Shown in pieces: positions 7,975 to 15,328 of a stretch of 64,000 bases of DNA. Numbering within the stretch: position 1 is the stretch's first letter; each line of letters begins with the position of its first letter. The DNA is taken from the NCBI GenBank assembly GCA_019634625.1, contig JAHCBA010000004.1, positions 124,001 to 188,000 on the forward strand. The letters are read 5' to 3'. The position numbers were made by a program, and so were the translations under genes. The DNA comes from Verrucomicrobiia bacterium. GTDB taxonomy: Bacteria; Verrucomicrobiota; Verrucomicrobiia; Limisphaerales; CAIMTB01. Under the pieces are notes generated by a model that was not told the origin of the DNA, searched no databases, and saw only the letters and a list, made by a program, of their open reading frames with translations.

Positions 7975-8837
7975 GGACCCCTCCCCGCCTCGTCCCGTCG
8001 ACCCCGGCCATCCCTCGCGTCCCCGTCGTCCCTGTCCCCATCCCCCATCGGCCGCCCGCCAAGGGTGCGGGCCAGATACTCCGCCAGGGATGCGATCTGC
8101 TCCGCACTCAGCGGGCCGCCCTCCTCCTCGGCGAACCCCGGCATCAGCGAACCCTCTCGACCCCGCGCAATCCATTCCGTCCAGTGCGCCGGATCCCCCG
8201 GATGCGCCATCCGCCGCAGATCCGGCACCATCGAAGCCCGGTTGGGCGAATCGTGACATATCGCACACACTGCGAGGTACAGCGCCGGCCCCCTCCTGCC
8301 GGCCGCCGGTTCGGCATGGCACGATGCACACTCCCCCCGGAACACCGCCGAACGATCCGCCATGGCAATCGCCATGTTCCGTTGACGGTCGGCCATGTCC
8401 TCCTCGTCCTCGGCACCCTTCCCCAACACCGCCCGGACGCTGAGCCGCTTCACCCCGATCGAGGTGTTGAGGAACACGGACTTGCTCACCGTCCCCCGTC
8501 GCCCCCGCGCATCGAGCGCCACCTTGAACCTTCCTCCCTCTCCGGGAGCCAGTGTCCATGGCAGCTCCGGCACCCGCGCGACCGTGCAACCGCACGAGGT
8601 GCGCACCGACTCGATCGTCACCGGTCCGGCTGCCGCATTGGTGAAGACGAACTCGAAGGGAATCTCGAACTGGGCCGCCACGCCCCGCTGCTCCAGGCGC
8701 ACCGCCTCGAACACCAGTTCATCGGCCTGGCCGCGGCCGAACGGCAGCCGGATCGCCCCCTCCAATTCCAAACCCAGCGTGAGGACCCAGGCCAGTCCCC
8801 ACACCCTCGTCGCCCGGCGCCAGGGTCCGGTGCGCAT
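7971..8837 (-). CDS. DUF1573-cytochrome c fusion lipoprotein/secreted protein
   Basis: Exported protein of 288 residues with an N-terminal hydrophobic segment (RVWGLAWVLTLGLELEGA). Residues about 35-145 form a DUF1573 (immunoglobulin-like) domain with the signature TSCGCTVARVP. The C-terminal half is cytochrome c-like with two haem-binding motifs, CASCH (170-174) and CAICH (191-195), and a distal methionine candidate in SLMPGF. The 16-residue spacing of the two motifs is short for two independent haem domains, so a compact dihaem or a single haem are both possible. AAGGAGATGCG just before the ATG supports the start. It is 11 bases after the zinc-ribbon gene and overlaps tmk by 4. An electron-transfer role is inferred. 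Confidence 0.8.
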   Translation of the reverse strand: MRTGPWRRATRVWGLAWVLTLGLELEGAIRLPFGRGQADELVFEAVRLEQRGVAAQFEIPFEFVFTNAAAGPVTIESVRTSCGCTVARVPELPWTLAPGEGGRFKVALDARGRRGTVSKSVFLNTSIGVKRLSVRAVLGKGAEDEEDMADRQRNMAIAMADRSAVFRGECASCHAEPAAGRRGPALYLAVCAICHDSPNRASMVPDLRRMAHPGDPAHWTEWIARGREGSLMPGFAEEEGGPLSAEQIASLAEYLARTLGGRPMGDGDRDDGDARDGRGRRDEAGRGP

Positions 8838-8848
8838 CGCATCTCCTT

Positions 8849-9577
8849 CTAATCCGCCGCCTTCAGGTCCATGCCGTGCAGGTAGTAGAGAATCCGGCCG
8901 CAATTGGCGCAATGCACGATCTCCCGGCCGGCCTGGGTGGTCAGCACATCCTGACGCGCCAGCTTCATATGGCATCCGCCACACACCCCCCGCTCGATCC
9001 CCACCACCACCCGGTCCCCCTTCGTCTTCAGGATCCGCTCGTACCGCGCCAGCAATCCCTCCTCGACCGTTGCCCCAAACTCCGTTCGCGCCGCCTCCGC
9101 TTCGGCAAGCTGCCTGCACAATCGCGCCTCCGTCTCCGCGCACTGCTTCAATTGCGCCTCGCTGTCCGCCCGCGCCAGCCGGACCGCCTCGGTGGCCGCC
9201 GCCAGCCGCTTGTCGGCCTCCTCCAGCTGCTCCATCAGAACGAGCTGCTGATCCTCCAGCCCGCGGATCACCTCCTTGCACGTCGCAATCTCGTGACTCA
9301 GCGCCTTGTACTCCTCGTTCTTGCGCGTCTGCCACTGCTGCCCGGCGTACTTCGCGATCTGTTCCTTCTTCGCCTCAACCTCCAGTTCCAGCCGCTTCCG
9401 CTCGCTTTCCAACCGCAACCCGTTCTGCCGCGAGGCCTCGAACTCCTGCTCCGCTGCCGCCCGCCGCTTCTCAATCAGGCGCCGCTGCGGATCCACATCC
9501 GCAACCTCCGCCCGCAATCGCAACAGCCGGCGGTCGCGATCCTGCAGCTTCAGCAGCTTCTCAATGGCTTCAAGCAT
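8849..9577 (-). CDS. Coiled-coil zinc-ribbon protein (CdsZ/YbgI-like C4 zinc ribbon)
   Basis: Soluble protein of 242 residues. Residues about 5-170 are a continuous charged heptad-like coiled coil. The C-terminus carries a four-cysteine zinc ribbon, CGGC about 199-202 and CANC about 225-228. This architecture is that of the widespread C4-type zinc-ribbon family in which chlamydial CdsZ is the studied member; the general cellular role is not settled. It is first in the - strand group zinc-ribbon/cytochrome/tmk. The divergent sulfatase gene begins 127 bp away, so this gap should hold promoters in both directions. Confidence 0.85.
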   Translation of the reverse strand: MLEAIEKLLKLQDRDRRLLRLRAEVADVDPQRRLIEKRRAAAEQEFEASRQNGLRLESERKRLELEVEAKKEQIAKYAGQQWQTRKNEEYKALSHEIATCKEVIRGLEDQQLVLMEQLEEADKRLAAATEAVRLARADSEAQLKQCAETEARLCRQLAEAEAARTEFGATVEEGLLARYERILKTKGDRVVVGIERGVCGGCHMKLARQDVLTTQAGREIVHCANCGRILYYLHGMDLKAAD

Positions 9578-9704
9578 GGGAGGTCAAAGAACCGCCACGC
9601 TATCGGCCCGGCGCAAACCAAGTCAACCCGCCCAAAAATCGCCCGGGCGCCTTGCAGGAGCAGGAATTGCCTCCAACCGCCCTTCTGGAGTGTCATCGGC
9701 CCCG

Positions 9705-11201
9705 ATGCGCCCCCTGCCAACCCCCGCACACCCGCAGCCCCCCGCTCCCCGTGCCGGCCTGATCGCACTCGCTCTTCTCCTCGCATGCGCCTCCCTCCCA
9801 ACCGCCACCCGCGCCGCCGCCCCCCTGGACACCGACCGCCCCCCCAATGTCATCCTGATCTTCTGCGACGACCTCGGCTACGCCGACATTGGCCCCTTCG
9901 GAGCCGACCGCATCCGCACCCCCCACCTCGACCGCCTCGCCCGTGAGGGCATCCGGTTCACCGACTTCTACGTCGCCCAGGCCGTCTGTTCCGCCTCCCG
10001 GGCCGCCCTCCTCACCGGCTGCTACCCCAATCGCATCGGCATCTCCGGCGCCCTCGATCATCGCTCCACCATCGGCCTCCACCCCGACGAAACCACTCTC
10101 GCCGAACTCCTCCGCGACCGCGGCTACGCCACCGCCATCTTCGGCAAATGGCACCTCGGCCATCACCTCCCCTTCCTCCCCACCCGGCACGGATTCCAGG
10201 AATGGCTCGGCATCCCCTACTCCAACGACATGTGGCCCTTTCACCCGGAAGCCCCTCCCGGCACCTACCCGCCACTCCCTCTCTTCGAAAATGACCGCAT
10301 CCTGCATCCCGACGTGCAACCGCACGATCAGGATAACCACACCACCCTCTACACCCAGCGCGCCCTCGACTTCATCGCCCGCCATCGCGACCGCCCCTTC
10401 TTCCTCTACCTCGCCCACCCCATGCCCCATGTGCCCCTGCACGTCCATGACCGCCGTCGTGGCCGCTCCCGCGCCGGCCTCTATGGCGATGTCGTCGAGG
10501 AACTCGACTGGTCCCTCGGACAAATCCTCCGCGCCCTCCGCCGACACCGCCTCGACCGCCATACCCTCGTCCTCTTCACCTCCGACAACGGCCCCTGGCT
10601 CTCCTACGGAGACCATGCCGGTTCCGCCAAACCCCTCCGCGAAGGCAAAGGCACCGCCTGGGAAGGCGGCGTCCGCGTCCCCTTCCTCGCCCGCTGGCCC
10701 GGTCGCATCCCGCCCGGCGCCGTCTGTCGCGAACCCGCCATGACCATCGACCTCCTGCCCACCCTCGCCCGCCTCGCCGGAGCCCCACTCCCCGACCGGC
10801 CAATCGACGGACGCGACATCACCCCTCTCCTCACCGGCCAGCCCGGCGCCCGCAGTCCCCATCGCGCCCTCTGGTTCTACTACCACGCCAACGAACTTCA
10901 CGCCGTCCGTGCCGGCCCCTGGAAACTCGTCTTCCCCCACCGCTACCGCACCCTCGCCGACACCCCACCCGCCACGGGCGGCATTCCCGCCCGCTATCTC
11001 CAGACCACCACCCCTCTCGCCCTCTACCGACTCGATACCGATCCCGGCGAAACCACCGATCTCGCCAGCACCCACCCCGATGTCGTCGCCCGCCTCCAGG
11101 CCCTCGCCGAAGAAGCCCGCGCTGACCTCGGTGACTCCCTCACCCAAAGGCCCCCAACCCGCGCCCGCCCCCCCGGTCGCTGGATCCCCCACTCCCCATG
11201 A
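9705..11201 (+). CDS. Secreted sulfatase (S1 family, arylsulfatase A-like)
   Basis: Hydrolyses a sulfate ester, probably of a polysaccharide, outside the cytoplasm. The protein is 498 residues with a signal peptide (LIALALLLACASLPTATRA). Metal-binding DD at residues 55-56 (FCDDLGYADIG). The formylglycine site is C95 in CSASRAALLTG, a C-x-A-x-R-compatible site that requires conversion of Cys by an FGE or anaerobic maturase. Later motifs GKWHLG and TSDNGPW are present. The start lies 15 bp after a weak GGAG. The stop overlaps the ATG of the histidine-kinase gene (ATGA), the first of two 4-base overlaps in this operon. Confidence 0.93.
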   Translation: MRPLPTPAHPQPPAPRAGLIALALLLACASLPTATRAAAPLDTDRPPNVILIFCDDLGYADIGPFGADRIRTPHLDRLAREGIRFTDFYVAQAVCSASRAALLTGCYPNRIGISGALDHRSTIGLHPDETTLAELLRDRGYATAIFGKWHLGHHLPFLPTRHGFQEWLGIPYSNDMWPFHPEAPPGTYPPLPLFENDRILHPDVQPHDQDNHTTLYTQRALDFIARHRDRPFFLYLAHPMPHVPLHVHDRRRGRSRAGLYGDVVEELDWSLGQILRALRRHRLDRHTLVLFTSDNGPWLSYGDHAGSAKPLREGKGTAWEGGVRVPFLARWPGRIPPGAVCREPAMTIDLLPTLARLAGAPLPDRPIDGRDITPLLTGQPGARSPHRALWFYYHANELHAVRAGPWKLVFPHRYRTLADTPPATGGIPARYLQTTTPLALYRLDTDPGETTDLASTHPDVVARLQALAEEARADLGDSLTQRPPTRARPPGRWIPHSP

Positions 11202-14200
11202 ACCGCCCCAGCTCCCCCACCCCCACACCGCATTCCGCCGAGGCGGCCCGCCCGTCGGCTACCCCCACACCGCATTCCGCCGAGGCGGCCCGCCTGGCCG
11301 CCATGCACGAATACCCCATCTGCCACCAGGTCCCGGGCACCGGCCCCTCCGAGGCCTGCCGCATCGCCGCCCTCCTCTGTCACCGGCCCATCGCCGCCGT
11401 CGAGTTCATCCTCCAGGATACCGTCGTCATCGCCGCCTCCGCCGGCCTCCATGTCGGTACCCTCCGCCGCGAAGACGCCCTCAGCCCCCTCGCCCTCGAT
11501 GCCACGGACCTCGTCGTCATCCCGGACACCTTCCGCCATCCCCGCTGCGCCTCCCTCCGGCTCGTCCGCGCCGGCCGCGGCGTCCGCTTCTATGCCGCCG
11601 TCCCCCTCGCCACACCCGAGGGCGCCGTCCTCGGCGTGCTCTCCGTCTGGGACCACGTCCCCGGACACCTCACCCCCGTCCAGTCCGAATCCCTCGAAGG
11701 CCTCGGCCGCATGGTCATGGCCCAACTCAACCTCGGCCGCCGCCAACGCCAGCTCGAAGCCCTCGAAACCCAGCACGCCGAAGTCGAAGCCGCTCTCCGC
11801 GAGGCCGAATCCAAGTTCCGCGGCATCTTCGAACACACCGTGGTCGGCATCTACCAGACCACCGCCGACGGCCGCTACCTCTCGGCCAACCCCATGCTCG
11901 CCCGCATCTACGGCTACGACTCCCCCGAGGAACTCATCGCTTCCGTCAACGACATCCAGCAGGACCTCTACGTCGATCCCGCCGCCCGCGACCGCTTCGT
12001 CCAGGCCCTCCGCCAGCAGGACACCATCGCCAACTTCGAGGCCCGCATCCGCCGCAAGGACGGCTCCGTCATCTGGATCGCCGAAAATGCCCGCGTCGTC
12101 CGCGATCCCCGCGGCGAAGTCCGCTTCTACGAGGGCACGGTCCAGGATATCACCGCCCGCAAGCTCGCCGAGGAACAGCTCCGCACCTCGGAAATGCTCT
12201 ACCATTCCCTCGTCGAGGACCTTCCCCAGAATGTCTTTCGCAAGGATGCCGCCGAACGGTTCATCTTCGCCAACAGCCGGTTCTGCCAGACCATCGAACG
12301 CCCCATCGACCGCCTCCTCGGCTGCACCGACTTCGATCTCTTCCCCCCCGAACTCGCCCGCAAGTACCAGGCCGATGACCAGCGCGTCATGGCCGAAGGC
12401 CGCACCCTCCGCGAAACCGAGCGCAACGTCACCCCCGACGGCACCGTCCACTGGGTCGAGGTCATCAAAACCCCCCTCCGCGACCCCGCCGGCCGCGTCG
12501 TCGGCATCCAGGGCATCTTCTGGGATGTCACCGAACGCAAACGCCTCCAGGACGCCCTCGCCTACGAACACGACCTCCTCCAGGCCCTCCTCGATCACAG
12601 CCCCGACATCATCTACTTCAAGGACCCCAAGTCCCGCTTCTCCAAGGTCGGCCGCGCCCTCGCCCGCCGCTTCGGCATCTCCGACCCCGACGACCTCATC
12701 GGCAAAACCGCGTTCGACCTCCTCCAGCCCGAACTCGCCCGCATCGTCCATGCCGAGGAACAGGAAATCCTCCGCCGCGGCGAACCCATCGTCAATCAGG
12801 TGGATGAACTCGTTGACCACCGCGGCCGGCGCTCCTGGGCTTCTGTCACCAAGGTCCCCATCTACAACCGGGCCGGCGAAATCCTCGGCCTCGTCGGCGT
12901 CGCCCGCGACATCACCAAACTCATCGAAACCGAACAGGCCCTCCGCGAAGCCGAGGAAAAATACCGGGCCATCTTCGAAAACTCCGTCGAGGGCATCTAC
13001 CAGACCTCCCCCGAGGGCCGCTTCCTCCAGGTCAACCCCTCCCTCGCCCGCATCTACGGCTACGCCTCCCCCGACGAGGTCATCCAGCACCTCACCGACG
13101 TCCGCACCCAGGTCTATGTCCAGCCCAGCCGCCGCGAGGAGTTCGTCCGCGCCGTCCTCGATGCCGGCAGCATCACCGGCTTCGAATCCGAAATCTACCG
13201 CCGCGACGGCACCCGCATCTGGATCTCCGAAAGCGCCCGCCTCGTCCGCGATCGCGAAGGACGCCTCGCCTTCTTCGAGGGTACCGTCGAGGACATCAGC
13301 GTCCGCAAGCAGATCGAGGCCGAACAGGAAAAGGCCCGCCAGGCCGCCCTGGAATCCGCCCGCCTCAAATCCGAGTTCGTCGCCACCGTCAGCCACGAAA
13401 TCCGCACCCCCCTCAACGCCATCCTCCCCAATACCGACCGCCTCCTCGATTCCGGCCTCGACCGCCAGCAACTCTCCCTCGTCGAGAACATCCGCCACGG
13501 AGCCCACATGCTCCTCCAGATCGTCAACGACATCCTCGACCGCTCCAAACTCGAAGCCGGCGCCGTCACCCTCGAATCCATCGACTTCGATGTCCATGAG
13601 GTCATCGAACGCACCCTCAACTTCTTCGCCAGTCATGCCCACGCCAAACGCCTCGAACTCGTGGGCCACATCCACCCCGACGTCCCCCACCGCCTCCGCG
13701 GCGATCCCGGACGCCTCGCCCAAATCCTCAACAACCTCCTCGGTAACGCCATCAAGTTCACCCCCTCCGGGGAAGTCGCCCTCGAAGCCTCCGCCTGCCC
13801 CCGCAATCACGACTCCATCGACCTCCAATTCCAGGTCCGCGACACCGGCATCGGCATCGCCCCCGATGCCCATGATCGCGTCTTCCAGGCCTTCGCCCAG
13901 GGCGACGGCTCCATGACCCGCCGCTACGGCGGCACCGGCCTCGGCCTCGCCATCACCCGCGGCTTCGTCGAACTCATGGGCGGTTCCATCGACTTCACCA
14001 GCCAGCTCGGCCAGGGCACCACCTTCCGCGTCCAGGTCCGCCTCCAGCTTCCTCCCCACCCCGTCCCCACCTGCCTCCCCCCTCCCCTCCTCGACGGCTT
14101 GCGCGTCCTCGTCCTCGACGACAACGCCTCCCAACGCCGCGTCATCGCCGACTCCCTCCGTCAGCTCCACCCCGCCCAGATCACCCAGTCCGAATCCATC

Positions 14201-15328
14201 GCCGCTGCCGTCCACGCCCTCCGCCAGGCCGCCCGCACCCGGCTGCCCTTCGATCTCGTCCTCTTCGACGCCGACCTCCCCGGCAGTTCCACCCTCCAGA
14301 CCGCCCGCCGCCTCCGCGTCGCCACCGGCTCCCGTACCCGCCTCGTCGCCCTCCTCCCCCCGGGCACCGTCTCCCGCGCCCGCGGCTTCCGCGCCGCCGG
14401 CCTCGCCGGCACCCTCAACAAACCCCTCCGCCAATCCCGCCTCCCCCTCGATCTCCAGGCCATCTTCACCGGCCTTTCCGAACCCGCCCCCCAGCCCCCC
14501 GCCCGGCCGGTTGCCGAACCCCGCCCCGGTGCCGGCCTCAAGGTCCTTATCGTCGAGGATCAGGACCTCAACCAACGCGTCGCCAGCGACCTCCTCCAAC
14601 GCCTCGGCGCCCGCGTCGTCACCGCCGCCACCGGCCCCGATGCCATCCGCGCCTTCTCCGAACAACCCTTCGATCTCATCCTCATGGACTGCCAGATGCC
14701 CGAAATGGACGGCTATGAGGCCACCCGGCGCATTCGCAATCTCGAACGTCAGCGGCCTTCCCCACATCGCATCCCCATCGTCGCCCTCTCCGCCAATGCC
14801 CTCCACGGCGACCGTGAACGCGGCCTCCAGGCCGGCATGGACGATTATCTCACCAAACCCCTCCTCGTCCCCGAACTCATCCGCATCCTCCAGAATGTCG
14901 CCCGTCGCCAAGCCCCCTCCCGCCATTCACCCACCCCCTCCGCCACCCCCCCACCCCTGACCGAACCCGACCTCCCCGTCCTCGACCCGGAACCCCTCCG
15001 CTCCCTCGCCTCCCCCGACGACCCCCGCGCCGCCGACGACTTCATCCGCCAGTTCCTCCTCGATGCCCCCGCCATCCTGGACCGCCTCGAATCCGCCCTC
15101 GCCGAGGCCTCCCATTCCCGCCTTCGCACCGAAGCCCACCGCCTCAAGGGCAGCTCCGGCTATATGGGAGCCCAACGCCTCGTCGAGGCTTGCGCCCGTC
15201 TGGAAGCCGACTCCCGCGATGCCCTCCCCGACGATGCCACCCAATCCGTCGCCCGCATCCGGTCCGAATTCGACGCCGCCCGCCTCGCGCTCGAAAACGT
15301 CCTCGCCCATCCTCCCGCCACCCCGTGA
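11198..15328 (+). CDS. Giant hybrid sensor histidine kinase (GAF-PAS4-HisKA-HATPase-REC2-HPt)
   Basis: Cytosolic multistep phosphorelay protein of 1376 residues with no membrane segment. In order: a GAF-like domain (about 45-180), a short coiled coil, four PAS/PAC units (from about 205, 330, 460 and 585; units 1 and 4 closely alike), HisKA with phospho-acceptor H733 in SHEIRTPLNAI, HATPase_c with LLGNAIKFTPSG, DTGIGIAPD and GGTGLGLAIT, a first receiver (about 970-1090), a second receiver with D1164 in LILMDCQMPEMDG, and a C-terminal HPt with H1314 in HRLKGSSGYMG. The first receiver ends LVALLPPG and is more divergent. It overlaps the sulfatase upstream and the zincin downstream by 4 bases each. 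A start at MHEYP (11303) would skip the repeated N-terminus. Confidence 0.95.
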   Translation: MNRPSSPTPTPHSAEAARPSATPTPHSAEAARLAAMHEYPICHQVPGTGPSEACRIAALLCHRPIAAVEFILQDTVVIAASAGLHVGTLRREDALSPLALDATDLVVIPDTFRHPRCASLRLVRAGRGVRFYAAVPLATPEGAVLGVLSVWDHVPGHLTPVQSESLEGLGRMVMAQLNLGRRQRQLEALETQHAEVEAALREAESKFRGIFEHTVVGIYQTTADGRYLSANPMLARIYGYDSPEELIASVNDIQQDLYVDPAARDRFVQALRQQDTIANFEARIRRKDGSVIWIAENARVVRDPRGEVRFYEGTVQDITARKLAEEQLRTSEMLYHSLVEDLPQNVFRKDAAERFIFANSRFCQTIERPIDRLLGCTDFDLFPPELARKYQADDQRVMAEGRTLRETERNVTPDGTVHWVEVIKTPLRDPAGRVVGIQGIFWDVTERKRLQDALAYEHDLLQALLDHSPDIIYFKDPKSRFSKVGRALARRFGISDPDDLIGKTAFDLLQPELARIVHAEEQEILRRGEPIVNQVDELVDHRGRRSWASVTKVPIYNRAGEILGLVGVARDITKLIETEQALREAEEKYRAIFENSVEGIYQTSPEGRFLQVNPSLARIYGYASPDEVIQHLTDVRTQVYVQPSRREEFVRAVLDAGSITGFESEIYRRDGTRIWISESARLVRDREGRLAFFEGTVEDISVRKQIEAEQEKARQAALESARLKSEFVATVSHEIRTPLNAILPNTDRLLDSGLDRQQLSLVENIRHGAHMLLQIVNDILDRSKLEAGAVTLESIDFDVHEVIERTLNFFASHAHAKRLELVGHIHPDVPHRLRGDPGRLAQILNNLLGNAIKFTPSGEVALEASACPRNHDSIDLQFQVRDTGIGIAPDAHDRVFQAFAQGDGSMTRRYGGTGLGLAITRGFVELMGGSIDFTSQLGQGTTFRVQVRLQLPPHPVPTCLPPPLLDGLRVLVLDDNASQRRVIADSLRQLHPAQITQSESIAAAVHALRQAARTRLPFDLVLFDADLPGSSTLQTARRLRVATGSRTRLVALLPPGTVSRARGFRAAGLAGTLNKPLRQSRLPLDLQAIFTGLSEPAPQPPARPVAEPRPGAGLKVLIVEDQDLNQRVASDLLQRLGARVVTAATGPDAIRAFSEQPFDLILMDCQMPEMDGYEATRRIRNLERQRPSPHRIPIVALSANALHGDRERGLQAGMDDYLTKPLLVPELIRILQNVARRQAPSRHSPTPSATPPPLTEPDLPVLDPEPLRSLASPDDPRAADDFIRQFLLDAPAILDRLESALAEASHSRLRTEAHRLKGSSGYMGAQRLVEACARLEADSRDALPDDATQSVARIRSEFDAARLALENVLAHPPATP
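11219..11294 (+). repeat. 42-bp tandem duplication inside the kinase N-terminus
   Basis: Two identical 34-base blocks (11219-11252 and 11261-11294) repeat with a 42-base period, encoding PTPHSAEAAR twice. Each block carries a CCGCC/GGCGG hairpin. It lies within the first 35 codons, just before the alternative start at 11303. Confidence 0.9.

Noticed and set aside
11024-14926. 1300-codon open frame antisense to the histidine kinase
   Set aside because: Its product is Gly/Ala/Asp/Glu/Val-rich low-complexity sequence with no domain, the expected shadow of a C-ending codon gene; the + strand frame has full kinase motifs.
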